Source: Rhizobium sophorae (GTDB taxonomy: Bacteria; Pseudomonadota; Alphaproteobacteria; Rhizobiales; Rhizobiaceae). From it: a stretch of DNA of 64,000 nucleotides. Shown here piece after piece: positions 44,372 to 53,185 of this stretch. How positions within the stretch are numbered: position 1 is the first letter of the stretch; every line of letters begins with the position of its first letter. The DNA is taken from NCBI RefSeq assembly GCF_013087515.1, contig NZ_JABFCN010000028.1:161910-225909 (forward strand), read 5' to 3'. The notes under the pieces are model-generated. The model was not told where the DNA came from and searched no databases. It saw only the letters and a program-made list of their open reading frames with translations. The translations under genes were made by a program, and so were the position numbers.

Positions 44372-45172
44372 TCAACCTCCCTGCACGGTGATGCGGCCGG
44401 AGGCGCAGCGCCAAAGCCAGAGGACGCCGGCAAGGAACAACGCGGCCCAGCCGAGACCGAGGCCGAGATGGAGCCAGACATCGGCCGTGGAAAGCCTGCC
44501 GAGATAGACGGCATTGGGATAATAGACCACCCAGGCGAAGGGCAGGTGTCGGGCAATCGTGGCCAGCGGCTCGGGGAAGAACCAGAACGGTATCAGCAGG
44601 CCCGAGAACAATTGCAGCAGGGCGCCCAGGATCCAGTCCAGCGAGAAGCTCGTCATCAGCCAGAAGGCGACGAGGCCGAAGAGCGCCGACATCAGGAACA
44701 GCAGCGTAAAGGACAGCGTCCAGAAGGCGATGAACATCAGGCCATCGAACAGGCTTGCCGGCGGCAGCATGCCGTAGAACAACGCGGTGAAGGCGACGGT
44801 CGGAATGACCTGGGTCATCAGGCGATAAGCAAAGCTGCCGCATTCGTTGGCGAAGAGATAGAGCGGATAGGACAAGGGCTTGAGCAGCCAGACTGCGACA
44901 TCGCCTGTTTTGAGCGACCGGCCGATCTCGCCGATGATCCTTTCGGGGCGGGTTGCGCCCATCACAGCGCCGCCGAGCAGGGCATAGGTCACCATCTGCT
45001 GCAGGGAGACCCCGTCGACCACGATTGCGCCGACGCCGGCATAGGCCGCCTGCCAGATGGCGACACGCGCGAAGACCTGTACGAGTTTGCCGAAAAAATT
45101 GGCCCATACTTCATTGCGGTAGGCGAGTTGCGAATGAAAGGAACTGCGCGCAAAGGCGAAATAGGCGCTCAT
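44372..45172 (-). CDS. ABC-2 type permease (ABC2_membrane_6), first subunit
   Basis: 266 residues, six membrane helices. It shares the family pattern with its partner: SQLAYRNEVWANFFGKLVQV at the start, GRSLKTGDVAVWLLKPLSYP in the loop and LLQLFSGLLIPFWFFPEPLA in helix 5. It overlaps the ATPase gene by four bases and ends two bases before the second permease start, so the three subunits are translationally linked. The two permeases probably form a heterodimer. Confidence 0.84.
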   Translation of the reverse strand: MSAYFAFARSSFHSQLAYRNEVWANFFGKLVQVFARVAIWQAAYAGVGAIVVDGVSLQQMVTYALLGGAVMGATRPERIIGEIGRSLKTGDVAVWLLKPLSYPLYLFANECGSFAYRLMTQVIPTVAFTALFYGMLPPASLFDGLMFIAFWTLSFTLLFLMSALFGLVAFWLMTSFSLDWILGALLQLFSGLLIPFWFFPEPLATIARHLPFAWVVYYPNAVYLGRLSTADVWLHLGLGLGWAALFLAGVLWLWRCASGRITVQGG

Positions 45173-46188
45173 GATGCCCGGGCCTTGGCATTGCTACGAT
45201 GGTCGGCGTTGCGGCGCTGGTAGAAGGTGCGGATGACCTCTTCGATGTCGGGCTCGTGCAGCGCCACATCCTTGAGGCCGCGCCCGCTGCCCACCTCCGA
45301 CAGGATTGCGACCAGCGATACGTCTTCACGCTCGATGAGATAGTTCTTGCGCAAGCCTTCGTCGCTGACGAGGGTCGCGGTGCGCAACGACAACGGTCCG
45401 GGGTCGCTGGCAAATTCGAGTGTCAGCCGCCGAGCCGAGCCCAATGCCGCGCGCAGGCTCTTCAACTCACCGTCGAAGATGAGCCTGCTGTGATCGACCA
45501 TGATCAGCCGCGGGCAGATGGTCTCGATGTCCTGCAGATCATGGGTGGTGAGGATGATGGTGACGCCGCGCTCACGGTTGATCTCGGCGAGAAAACGCCG
45601 CACGGCATCCTTGGCGACCACATCAAGCCCGATGGTCGGCTCGTCCAGAAAGAGGATCTTGGGATCGTGCAGCATCGACATCACGATCTCGGCGCGCATG
45701 CGCTGACCGAGGCTGAGCTGGCGCACCGGGCGGTCGAGAAAGGGCGTCAAGTCCAGCAACTCGCTGAAACGTCGGAGATTATCCGCATAACGGGCGGCTG
45801 GGATGTCGTAGATGCGCTGGTGCAAGGTAAAACTGTCGACCAGTGGCAGGTCCCACCACAGCTGGCTGCGCTGGCCGAAAACGACGCCGATCTCGCGGGC
45901 ATTGTCCATTCGCTTCAGATGGGGAGTTCGGCCGAGTACCGAAAGCGCGCCGGCGCTCGGCACCAAAATGCCGGTCATCATCTTGATCATCGTCGATTTG
46001 CCGGCGCCATTCGGGCCGAGATAGCCAACGGCTTCGCCTGCCGCAATGTCGAAACCGATGTCGGAAACGGCCAGAACTTCCGTATATTCGTTGGTCACCA
46101 ACGTCTTCAGCGCACCCAGCAGACCCGGAAATCTCTTGTGCTGTCGGAAGCGTTTGCTGACGTCCCGCGCCTCGATCAAAGCCGTCAT
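45169..46188 (-). CDS. ABC transporter ATPase of the ABC-2 exporter
   Basis: 339 residues from ATG 46188. Motifs: Walker A GYLGPNGAGKSTMIKMM, Q-loop VFGQRSQLWW, signature LSLGQRMRAEIVMSML (a variant with Leu-Gly-Gln), Walker B ILFLDEPTIGLD and switch His ILTTHDLQDIE. A C-terminal extension of about 70 residues (LTLEFASDPGPLSLRTATLV... EEVIRTFYQRR) is common in this DUF990-linked subgroup. Members of this class include drug or viologen exporters in cyanobacteria, as I recall, but the substrate here is unknown. Confidence 0.88.
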   Translation of the reverse strand: MTALIEARDVSKRFRQHKRFPGLLGALKTLVTNEYTEVLAVSDIGFDIAAGEAVGYLGPNGAGKSTMIKMMTGILVPSAGALSVLGRTPHLKRMDNAREIGVVFGQRSQLWWDLPLVDSFTLHQRIYDIPAARYADNLRRFSELLDLTPFLDRPVRQLSLGQRMRAEIVMSMLHDPKILFLDEPTIGLDVVAKDAVRRFLAEINRERGVTIILTTHDLQDIETICPRLIMVDHSRLIFDGELKSLRAALGSARRLTLEFASDPGPLSLRTATLVSDEGLRKNYLIEREDVSLVAILSEVGSGRGLKDVALHEPDIEEVIRTFYQRRNADHRSNAKARAS

Positions 46189-46350
46189 ATGTATTTCCTC
46201 GAGGGTGGTTCCAGCCGATTCGGCAGCAGCATCCAGGCTAACGCGGGGCTCGGCCAGTTCAAGCAAAAGTCGCTTTTTGGGCGCTACTCAATCGAGCCTA
46301 GCCGAGCCTTTTGCGTTGACAGCCATGATCAAACATTTCCTGTTGGGGTC

Positions 46351-46875
46351 ATGAAGATTCTCGCAATATCCGGCAGCGTCCGGCACAATTCCACCAATAT
46401 GGCCATGCTGCAGGCTGTCTGTGCCATTGCGCCAAGTGAGATCGAGATTTCGATCTTCGACGGCGTGGGGCGATTGCCGGTATTCTCGCCTGATCTCGAG
46501 GGGGAGAATCTACCGGAGGCGGTGCGGGAGTTGATCGCTGTCATCGCAGAGAGCGATGGCCTGATCATTGCGAGCCCGGAATATGTCCGATCCATTCCCG
46601 GCGGCCTCAAGAATGCGATCGATTGGCTCGTGTCAGGAGATGAGATCGTCCATAAGCCGATCGCCCTGCTGCATGCATCGCATCGAGGCGATGATATGCT
46701 GGCGGGTCTTCGCACCGTTCTTGCGACCATCACCGACCGGTTCGCGGGCGATATTTTCCTCAGGCTTCCTCTGATGAAGCTGGAGCCGGCCGAGGTGTTC
46801 AAGGCCGTCGAGGCAGCGGAGAACCGTTCCAGGGTGCAGGCCTATCTTCAGGCATTCTCCGCCTATTGCATGTGA
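46351..46875 (+). CDS. NADPH-dependent FMN reductase family protein
   Basis: 174 residues from ATG 46351; the frame is open over the opposite-strand ABC gene upstream, which is shadow. Flavodoxin-like fold with the phosphate loop ISGSVRHNSTNMAML at residues 6-20, FSPDLEGENLPEAVRELIA, and the flavin-contacting SPEYVRSIPGGLKNAIDWLV. Relatives reduce quinones, azo dyes or chromate with NADPH. It is transcribed divergently from the ABC operon across 162 bases. Confidence 0.85.
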   Translation: MKILAISGSVRHNSTNMAMLQAVCAIAPSEIEISIFDGVGRLPVFSPDLEGENLPEAVRELIAVIAESDGLIIASPEYVRSIPGGLKNAIDWLVSGDEIVHKPIALLHASHRGDDMLAGLRTVLATITDRFAGDIFLRLPLMKLEPAEVFKAVEAAENRSRVQAYLQAFSAYCM

Positions 46876-46908
46876 GGCAGTCAGACCGCCTGAGGTTCGC
46901 TGGCTGCA

Positions 46909-47055
46909 TCATCGGACCTCCATCAGCAGGCCGTTCTCGAATGCCGTCTTTTCGTGAAGCGTGTGCAGAATGACGAGCGGGGCTGCGAGCAGCGCGGCGA
47001 GGATGAAGGCGGAGAGGAAGTGTCTCGTCAGGAGACGAAGGATTGGTCGGATCAT
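46909..47055 (-). CDS. Small single-pass membrane protein, 48 residues
   Basis: From ATG 47055 with GGAGATCAAG upstream. Residues 12-32 form one hydrophobic helix (FLSAFILAALLAAPLVILHT) between a basic N-terminus (MIRPILRLLTRH) and an acidic tail (EKTAFENGLLMEVR). It is divergent from the two-component system, 140 bases away, and could be its target or an accessory peptide. No family recognised. Confidence 0.5.
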   Translation of the reverse strand: MIRPILRLLTRHFLSAFILAALLAAPLVILHTLHEKTAFENGLLMEVR

Positions 47056-47195
47056 CTTGATCTCCAGCGGCTGCAGATATTCTTTGTGCTGGACTTCAAC
47101 AATTGCAGCAGCATGACCGGCTGCCTTGCAAGCTCCGCAATGCTGCCGCAACCCTTGTGGCGGACAGAGGGGGAGAGCGAGACAATGGACGGGCG

Positions 47196-47867
47196 ATGCG
47201 GATACTGTTGATAGAGGATGAGAGGGAGCTGGCTGAGGCGCTGTCGGCCGCACTCGGCAAACATGGGATCGTCGCGGACCATACGATGCATCTGGCCGAT
47301 GCGGTCGAACTGACGCGGCAGAACATCTACGATGCGATCCTGCTCGACCGGCGCCTGCCTGACGGAGAGGGCCTGAGCTTCATTCCGGAGCTCAGGCGGA
47401 CGGGGAAAGATACGCCGATCATCGTGCTGACCGCCCACAACGAACCGAAGGAGCGGATCGAAGGCCTCGATCTCGGCGCCGACGACTACCTCGGCAAGCC
47501 GTTCCTGATCGAGGAGTTGATGGCGCGGCTCAGGGCCGTGCTGCGGCGATCGCCTGAACTGACCGAACTCAAAATCACCGCCGGGCGAATGGTGATCGAC
47601 CCGCTGCATCTCAGCGTCACCGTCGATGCCGTGCCGCTCGATCTGCCGCGGCGCGAACTTCTGGTGTTGGCGGCACTCGCAAGGCGCAGAGAGAAGACCG
47701 TGCTGCGCTCGACACTGGAGGCGGCGGTTTATAACTACGAAGAGGAAATCCAGTCGAATGCGCTCGACGCGCATATTTCACGGTTGCGCAAGCGGCTGAT
47801 CGATGCCGGCGCCGGCGTCGCGATCCATAATATCCGCGGCGTCGGCTATCTCATGAAGGAAGAATGA
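47196..47867 (+). CDS. OmpR/PhoB-type response regulator
   Basis: 223 residues from ATG 47196 (MRILLIEDERELAEA). Receiver domain: acidic pair Glu7-Asp8, phosphoacceptor Asp51 in AILLDRRLPDGEG, Thr in IIVLTAHNEP and Lys in YLGKPFLIEELMA. The C-terminal winged helix starts near 125 (ITAGRMVIDPLHLSVTVDAV, RRELLVLAALARRREKTVLR, SNALDAHISRLRKRL). It overlaps the kinase gene by four bases. Confidence 0.92.
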   Translation: MRILLIEDERELAEALSAALGKHGIVADHTMHLADAVELTRQNIYDAILLDRRLPDGEGLSFIPELRRTGKDTPIIVLTAHNEPKERIEGLDLGADDYLGKPFLIEELMARLRAVLRRSPELTELKITAGRMVIDPLHLSVTVDAVPLDLPRRELLVLAALARRREKTVLRSTLEAAVYNYEEEIQSNALDAHISRLRKRLIDAGAGVAIHNIRGVGYLMKEE

Positions 47868-49219
47868 TGCGCGGGGCGACCAAGTCGAACCTTTCACTCT
47901 GGTGGACGCTCAGCTGGCAGCTCAGCATCGTTTTCGTGGCGGTTGTTGCGACGGTGATCATCGGGCTTTGCATTTACGCCACTAGCATCCTCTCGCCCAA
48001 TGAAGGAATGCAGGTTCAGCTGACTGCAGCCCTCGAGGAAGCTCTTACGCGTGACTCGCAGGGCAGGATCGCCATAGCGGATAGCCCGCGTCTCAAGTCG
48101 TTCAAGGCTGAGAACAACAGGCTCTGGTTTTTCGTCGCAACACCCAGTGGAGAAACGGCCTCCTACGGCGTAATACCGGCGCCCTATGCGGACCTAGCCC
48201 GGTACGTCTACCTCATCAAAGACGCCGACATACGAGGGGCGTCCGGTACGACCGAGGTCGCCTCTATCGACCGTGTCGACACGGCAGAAGGCGAGTACAG
48301 AGTGATGTACGGCGGAAACGCCAGCAGAAGCTCCGCATTTCTGGCAATACTCGGCAAAACCTACCTCATTTACACACCACTTTTGGCCATCGCTTTGCCC
48401 GGAGTTTTTCTAACGATCCCCCGCGTCGTAGCGCGCGCTTTGGCTGGCGTGAAGGATATAGCGAGCAAGGCATCGGAAATCGAACCCCGCCGGCAAGGAG
48501 CCCGATTGCCGGTGGATGGTATCCCCACGGAAATCGCACCGTTGGTGATTGCTTTTAACGGAACGCTTGAGCGGCTTGAGAACGAGTTTAAGAAACGCCA
48601 GCGCTTCCTGCTCGATGCGGCGCATGAGCTGCGGACGCCGATCGCCATCATGCAGACGCGGATCGACGGCATGCCCGACGGGCGCGAGCGGCAGCGGCTG
48701 CTCGACGACGTGGCGCGGCTTGGGCAGGCGGCCGAGCAGTTGCTCGATTTCGAGCGCAACGATCAGGCGGCTGACCTCGACGAACCTGTCGATCTCGTCG
48801 AGATCGCCCGCGGCGTAGTGGCCGATCTCGCGCCACTCGCAATCGGCGCCGGCTACCAAATTTCGTTTCAAAGCGAGATCGAGAGGCTGGAGCGCAAGGG
48901 CAGCCCTTCCGCCCTGCCGCGGGCTATGAGCAACCTCGTGCGCAACGCCATCGACCATGGCGGCAACAGAGGCATGATCACGGTTTCGGTGTCGGGTTCG
49001 CCTTTCGGCGGCGGCCGGATCAGTGTCGCCGACGAAGGCCCGGGCATTCCGGCCGAGCATCGCGAGCTGGTTTTCGAGCCGTTCTACCGCGTCACCCCGA
49101 AGAGCAAGGGCGCCGGTCTCGGCCTCAGCCTCGTCAAGCAGATCGCCGCAAACCACGGCGGCGAGGTCGGCATCGAAAGCGGTGCGACCGGGACGCGGGT
49201 GACGATTGAGCTCGGATAA
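47864..49219 (+). CDS. Sensor histidine kinase
   Basis: 451 residues. Two membrane helices (about 17-41 and 160-187) enclose a periplasmic sensor of about 120 residues with no recognised ligand domain (SPNEGMQVQLTAALEEALTR, SGETASYGVIPAPYADLARY). A HAMP-like linker follows, then the H-box with His254 in DAAHELRTPIAIMQ, N-box NLVRNAIDHGG, and G-boxes VADEGPGIP and GAGLGLSLVKQIAANHGG. It phosphorylates the regulator encoded upstream. The signal is unknown; the downstream RIME element separates it from the lipoprotein gene. Confidence 0.92.
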   Translation: MMRGATKSNLSLWWTLSWQLSIVFVAVVATVIIGLCIYATSILSPNEGMQVQLTAALEEALTRDSQGRIAIADSPRLKSFKAENNRLWFFVATPSGETASYGVIPAPYADLARYVYLIKDADIRGASGTTEVASIDRVDTAEGEYRVMYGGNASRSSAFLAILGKTYLIYTPLLAIALPGVFLTIPRVVARALAGVKDIASKASEIEPRRQGARLPVDGIPTEIAPLVIAFNGTLERLENEFKKRQRFLLDAAHELRTPIAIMQTRIDGMPDGRERQRLLDDVARLGQAAEQLLDFERNDQAADLDEPVDLVEIARGVVADLAPLAIGAGYQISFQSEIERLERKGSPSALPRAMSNLVRNAIDHGGNRGMITVSVSGSPFGGGRISVADEGPGIPAEHRELVFEPFYRVTPKSKGAGLGLSLVKQIAANHGGEVGIESGATGTRVTIELG

Positions 49220-49297
49220 GCCGGCCTGCTCCGGCGGCATCCGTTCACGAAAACGATGTAATGCTGCGGCAATTCTCGACCGCCACTTTCGCTCGAC

Positions 49298-49402
49298 ACT
49301 AGAGCGCCGCGCGTCCGACAGGACGCGCCAAGGACGCTCTAGCATTTTAAACCTGCGCATAATCCTTTCTGAAAATCGATTTCGATTTTGGGGTTATGCG
49401 CT
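49298..49402. repeat. RIME-type intergenic element, copy 3
   Basis: Hairpin 1: CTAGAGCG...GCGCGTCC with GGACGCGC...CGCTCTAG. Hairpin 2: GCGCATAATCC...AATCG with CGATT...GGTTATGCGC. Same architecture as copy 1 in the opposite order. Its right end contains the ATG at 49396 that would otherwise be taken as the start of the next gene. Confidence 0.7.
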
Positions 49403-49425
49403 ATCGGCGACGGAGGCCAGACAGC

Positions 49426-50295
49426 GTGCGCAGCAATCCATTCCCATTTTCCTTCCCATGGGCGTCGAGAGGTTTGTCCCTCGCTCTGCGGGTGGCGCTC
49501 GCCATGGCAGTGGCCGGGTGCAGTTCGGTACCGCTGAAGGAGGCCGGCACGCTTTCTTCCTACGGCAATCTCGGCGTGCCGAAGGGCAAGCTGTCGAAAT
49601 CGCGCGTCTATGTTGATGGGACGCGCCTTAGCCCAGCTAAGACGGTCAGCATCGTGCCGACGACCTTCGCCTTCAACGCCGCGACCCGCGTCAAATCGGA
49701 CGCCGACCGCGTGATGGTGGCGAATGCTCTGGACCGGGCGCTCTGCATTTCGCTTAGCGACAAATACCAGCTGGTCTCTGCCGGTCAGCCGGCGGACCTG
49801 ACGATCCGCTCCGTCGTCACCGACATCGTGCCGACCAACAAGGCAATGGCTGGTGTTTCGACCGTCGTGACCGTCGGCACCGGTTTCGTGCTCCCCGTCG
49901 GCGTGCCGCGGTTGCCGGCCGGCCTCGGCGGACTGGCGGTCGAGGCGGAAGCCGTCGACAGCGGTGGCGTGCAGCGGGCGGCGATCGTCTGGTCGCGCGG
50001 CGCAAACTCGCTGCAGAACAATCCCCGCGTTTCCGAAGTCGGCGATGCCTATAGCCTGGCTTCGAAATTCAGCAGCGAGTTTTCCCGAATGCTGATCAAA
50101 GGCAAGGAGCCGAAGGGATTGGATATCTCGCTGCCGTCCGGGCAGCGGATGAAATCCTGGCTCGGCGGCAAACCGAAATACGCCGCCTGCGACGCCTTCG
50201 GCCGACCGCCCGGACTGATGGGCGCCGTGGCCGCCAAATACGGCGCGCCGCCGCAGTGGACCGAGAAGAAGCCAAAACCGGCCGCGACCTATTGA
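49426..50295 (+). CDS. DUF3313-like outer-membrane lipoprotein
   Basis: 289 residues from GTG 49426 (VRSNPFPFSFPWASRG), with CGGAGG ten bases upstream. The ATG at 49396 lies within a RIME hairpin and is less likely. The hydrophobic segment LSLALRVALAMAVAGC ends in a lipobox with Cys at about residue 32, so the protein is probably a lipoprotein. The body matches DUF3313: LSKSRVYVDGTRLSPAKTVS, ANALDRALCISLSDKYQLVS, ADLTIRSVVTDIVPTNKAMA and AVDSGGVQRAAIVWSRG. The function of the family is unknown. Confidence 0.78.
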   Translation: MRSNPFPFSFPWASRGLSLALRVALAMAVAGCSSVPLKEAGTLSSYGNLGVPKGKLSKSRVYVDGTRLSPAKTVSIVPTTFAFNAATRVKSDADRVMVANALDRALCISLSDKYQLVSAGQPADLTIRSVVTDIVPTNKAMAGVSTVVTVGTGFVLPVGVPRLPAGLGGLAVEAEAVDSGGVQRAAIVWSRGANSLQNNPRVSEVGDAYSLASKFSSEFSRMLIKGKEPKGLDISLPSGQRMKSWLGGKPKYAACDAFGRPPGLMGAVAAKYGAPPQWTEKKPKPAATY

Positions 50296-50425
50296 GAGAA
50301 ACCGGCGCCGGCGCCCGACAAGCCGCCGCGATCAACACTCAGCCCGCCCCAGGCTGACGGGACGGACGGAGCAAAGGCGGGCAAGGCTTGTGCTCCGTCC
50401 GTCTGGAAATCCGTCGCGCTTCACG

Positions 50426-51013
50426 TCAGACGACGACGCCAGGCCGCAGCCAGAAGTACAGCTTGATCTGATCGGGTCTGTCGGAGGGATGCGGGCCGCG
50501 CATGAATAATTCGCCGTCATTGCGCTCGATCACCCGCCGCGAGGCCTCGTTATCCTCGTCACAGAGGATGACGAGGCGGTCGAGGCCTTCCTTCGCCGCC
50601 AGTGCCAACAGCAGCCTCAACGCATTGGTCGCGTGGCCGTTGCGCTGTTTCCACGGCACGACGGAATATCCGACATGGCCCGATACCTCGGGCGGCAACT
50701 CCTCGGTGCCGGCCTGAAAGCGCAGGCTGATGCTGCCGCAGAATTCGCCGTCCCAGATCCAGAACAGACGGGTGGTGAGTGGCGATCCGGACCCGGCGTG
50801 CCGTCTGCCATCAGGAATGAGATCGTCGAGGAAGTTCGCCCGGTCCTGGCGCAGCCGCTGAAGCTCACCGCGAACATAGGTTTCGTCGCCTGCGCGGCGC
50901 GGATCGGGAGACCAGCCAGCGGCGAGTGCCGCTTCAAAGCCCGATAGGTTTTCCAGATCCGGCGGCAGCAACGTGACGGGCCCGGGGGGCTTTGCGGTAT
51001 CTGCAAATGTCAT
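50426..51013 (-). CDS. GNAT-family N-acetyltransferase (Acetyltransf_3 type)
   Basis: 195 residues. GNAT strands and the acetyl-CoA loop are visible: RLFWIWDGEFCGSISLRFQ, EVSGHVGYSVVPWKQRNGHA, TNALRLLLALAAKEGLDRLV and CDEDNEASRRVIERNDGELF. The type resembles RimJ-like and predicted-acetyltransferase proteins that act on small molecules or protein N-termini. A single gene, convergent with the DUF3313 gene. Confidence 0.84.
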   Translation of the reverse strand: MTFADTAKPPGPVTLLPPDLENLSGFEAALAAGWSPDPRRAGDETYVRGELQRLRQDRANFLDDLIPDGRRHAGSGSPLTTRLFWIWDGEFCGSISLRFQAGTEELPPEVSGHVGYSVVPWKQRNGHATNALRLLLALAAKEGLDRLVILCDEDNEASRRVIERNDGELFMRGPHPSDRPDQIKLYFWLRPGVVV

Positions 51014-51135
51014 CGATCAGCCATGCTGTATCAGGCCGCAGGAAATTCAGGGGTCGATTCGCGAGGCTGAAGCCGAAAGTTAGGCACGGTTGATGGCCGG
51101 TGGGAAGCGGGCGAGTTGGTTCGGCATAGGCATCA

Positions 51136-51165
51136 AAAAGCCCCGCATCTTGTTGCGAGGCTTGC
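51136..51165 (-). terminator. Intrinsic terminator of the BA14K gene
   Basis: On the minus strand, AAGCCTCGCA pairs with TGCGGGGCTT around a 6-base loop, followed by TTTTTGATG. It lies 19 bases after the BA14K stop. Confidence 0.75.
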
Positions 51166-51183
51166 TGCTAAATGGTGGACCGG

Positions 51184-51678
51184 CTAACGGCACTGGCGGC
51201 GTGGGCCGTAGTTGGGCTGGTAGGTATTGTCGGAGGCGCGATAGGACCGATATCGGCTGTAGCAATAGTCCGCATGCGAACCATAGGCACGTGCGCGCGG
51301 CTGCGAAGCGAGGATGCCCCCGATGATGGCGCCGGCGGCCAGACCGCCTATTATGGCACCGGTATTGTCGTGGCGGCGATACCGGCGATCGTAGCGACGA
51401 TCCCAGCCATAGCGGTCGTCTCGGTAGTAGTCTCGGTCGCGGTAGTAGTCCCGGTTGCGATAGTGATGGCGGTTGCGATACCACCTGCGATTATTGCGGA
51501 ACTGACCCGGGCAGTTGGTGAAGTTATTGCAGCCAACAGTCATGATCCGGGCATCGGTGCTTTGAGGCGCCGGCTGTGCCGATTGCGCCTGGCTCGGCAC
51601 GAAGATCGGGCCTGCCGAAGCCGGCATTCCGGAGAAGGCCGTCGCTATCGACAGCGCAATGACGGCAAATCTGTTCAT
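51184..51678 (-). CDS. BA14K-family exported protein
   Basis: 164 residues from ATG 51678. A signal peptide (MNRFAVIALSIATAFSGMPASA) is followed by a low-complexity Arg/Tyr/Asp region (YRNRHHYRNRDYYRDRDYYR), a glycine/alanine-rich hydrophobic helix (TGAIIGGLAAGAIIGGILA) and the BA14K motif HADYCYSRYRSYRASDNTYQ ending YGPRRQCR. BA14K proteins of Brucella are lectin-like immunogens tied to envelope integrity. An intrinsic terminator lies directly downstream and a duplicated 5' region upstream. Confidence 0.88.
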   Translation of the reverse strand: MNRFAVIALSIATAFSGMPASAGPIFVPSQAQSAQPAPQSTDARIMTVGCNNFTNCPGQFRNNRRWYRNRHHYRNRDYYRDRDYYRDDRYGWDRRYDRRYRRHDNTGAIIGGLAAGAIIGGILASQPRARAYGSHADYCYSRYRSYRASDNTYQPNYGPRRQCR

Positions 51679-51748
51679 TTCACTCACCTTGGGTAAACGG
51701 ATGTATCGAAGGGATAACGCAGCGGAAGGGATTGAGTTTCATTTTGGG
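51671..51748 (-). repeat. Direct repeat, copy 1 (start region of BA14K)
   Basis: Contains the BA14K start codon and ribosome site (minus strand AAGGTGAGTGAAATG). It matches 51848-51924 with scattered substitutions. Confidence 0.75.
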
Positions 51749-51847
51749 ATGGGGCGGAGTGATGTATGTGCGTATCTGCTAAAATATTAGAGCTGGTCGA
51801 GAGGGGGCAAGGCGATTTGCTGGACGGCGTGACAGCCTACGGTGTCT

Positions 51848-51924
51848 CTGTTCATTTCACTCACCTTGGGTAAACGGATCTACCGACGGCATAACGCTGG
51901 GGAAGGGGATTGGTTTCATTTTGG
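51848..51924 (-). repeat. Direct repeat, copy 2 (orphan start region)
   Basis: The same ribosome site and ATG as copy 1, but the frame behind it encodes only MNRDTVGCHAVQQIALPPLD plus two residues before a stop. This looks like the 5' remnant of a lost BA14K paralogue. Confidence 0.7.
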
Positions 51925-52037
51925 AAAATTCAACAACAAGTTCGAATTGAAAGTAGATAGTCAATTAGATCTTTATGGATGGGCTGCTTCAATGACCGAG
52001 ATGTAACAGCACTTTTATGCATGTCGGAAGGATCACC

Positions 52038-52940
52038 ATGCGACTCTCCAGAATTCTCGGCGTTCTCTGTCTCTCGACGAGCTTGGCGATTGCACCTCTC
52101 AACATCACCATCACCGATTTATCGCCTGCTTTCGCCAAGGGTGGCAACGGCGGCGGCAATGGTGGAGGCAACGGCAGCGGCAACGGCGGCGGTGGCGGTG
52201 GCGGTGGCCACGGCGGCGGAAACAGCGGCGGAGGTCATGGAGGCGGCAGCAGCAACAGCGGCGGCGGAAAGGGCAGCGCCAGCTCGAGGGAGAAGACAGA
52301 AAATGGCCGGACCGGAAGCACGGGCAAGGCGGCCAAGACGAAATCGGCCAAGCAGACTGTCAGTACGAAGGGCACGTCCAAAAAGACGACCATCGCCAAA
52401 GCGCCTGCGACAAAACTTGCAAAAAAGCCAGCAGCAGAGCTTGCCGGTCTCAATTCGCTGAAGCGCAACTTCCATGCTCTCATGAAAACGTCCGATCCTC
52501 GGATGGCCGCAATTGCCGCGTTCAGCACGGCGTACGCTCAATATGAGCTCACCAACGGAGTGGCGCCACCGGCCGACGATCCAGTATTGGGCGATGCCGC
52601 CCTGACTGCGGCGCTGGCCGCCGCAACCAAGACAGGCATGGTCACGCCGGAGGCTTTGGGCTGGGCACAGGAGACGCTCGGTGTTGGAACAGCTATCGGG
52701 ACGATCGACCAGATGAGAGACGCCTTGGCGGCAGCCGCCCCGACACCGGAAACCCCGGCAGCAGAGACCGAGACAGCGACAGGCGAGACGGCCGAGGGGA
52801 GCGCGACAACTGATCCGGTCGCGGCTGAGGAAACCTCTGGGACCGGAATGGAAGGCACAGCGGACACCACTGAAGCCACCCAAGGTGTTGACGAAACCGA
52901 GACCTCTGCCACAAGCACCGAGACGACGACGAACCCGTAA
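52038..52940 (+). CDS. Exported Gly-rich, Ala/Thr-rich protein
   Basis: 300 residues from ATG 52038, preceded by AAGGATCACC. A signal peptide covers about 1-33 (MRLSRILGVLCLSTSLAIAP ... AFA). Residues 34-75 are nearly pure Gly/Asn/Ser/His repeats (GGNGGGNGSGNGGGGG). A basic Lys/Thr stretch follows (KAAKTKSAKQTVSTKGTSKK), then a folded-looking domain (LNSLKRNFHALMKTSDPRMA, YAQYELTNGVAPPADDPVLG) and a long acidic Thr/Glu/Ala tail. No named family, although the LKRNFHAL...DPRMAAI segment seems to recur in rhizobial secreted proteins. Surface or periplasmic role presumed. Confidence 0.65.
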   Translation: MRLSRILGVLCLSTSLAIAPLNITITDLSPAFAKGGNGGGNGGGNGSGNGGGGGGGGHGGGNSGGGHGGGSSNSGGGKGSASSREKTENGRTGSTGKAAKTKSAKQTVSTKGTSKKTTIAKAPATKLAKKPAAELAGLNSLKRNFHALMKTSDPRMAAIAAFSTAYAQYELTNGVAPPADDPVLGDAALTAALAAATKTGMVTPEALGWAQETLGVGTAIGTIDQMRDALAAAAPTPETPAAETETATGETAEGSATTDPVAAEETSGTGMEGTADTTEATQGVDETETSATSTETTTNP

Positions 52941-52974
52941 CCCTCCTTGACGAACCTTCGGGATTTGCCGAATT

Positions 52975-53001
52975 CATTGCCCCTCCGACGACGGGGCAAT
53001 G
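52975..53001 (+). terminator. Hairpin after the Gly-rich protein gene
   Basis: CATTGCCCC (52975-52983) pairs perfectly with GGGGCAATG (52993-53001), 35 bases after the stop. No T run. Confidence 0.5.
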
Positions 53002-53185
53002 CCGCTTGTCGTTGGCGACATGGCGCTGTGTCGACCCACTGCCGCCGTGCAACTGCCCGCGGCTCCAGGCCCGGCGTCGTTGCCGGCCGTTGCGTGTATG
53101 CCGGCGACACGTCCATGGCTAAGGCATTGGCGAGCGAATGGGATTTGGTGAAAGGTCTTTTGAACTTGAAGGCGTGCTATCAGGC

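Noticed and set aside
44370..45107. N-terminal extension of the second ABC permease to 513 residues
   Set aside because: It runs out of frame through the first permease gene; the ATG at 44369 has a good ribosome site and the expected family length.
45199..46350. N-terminal extension of the FMN reductase
   Set aside because: Antisense shadow of the ABC ATPase; the flavodoxin fold begins exactly at the ATG at 46351.
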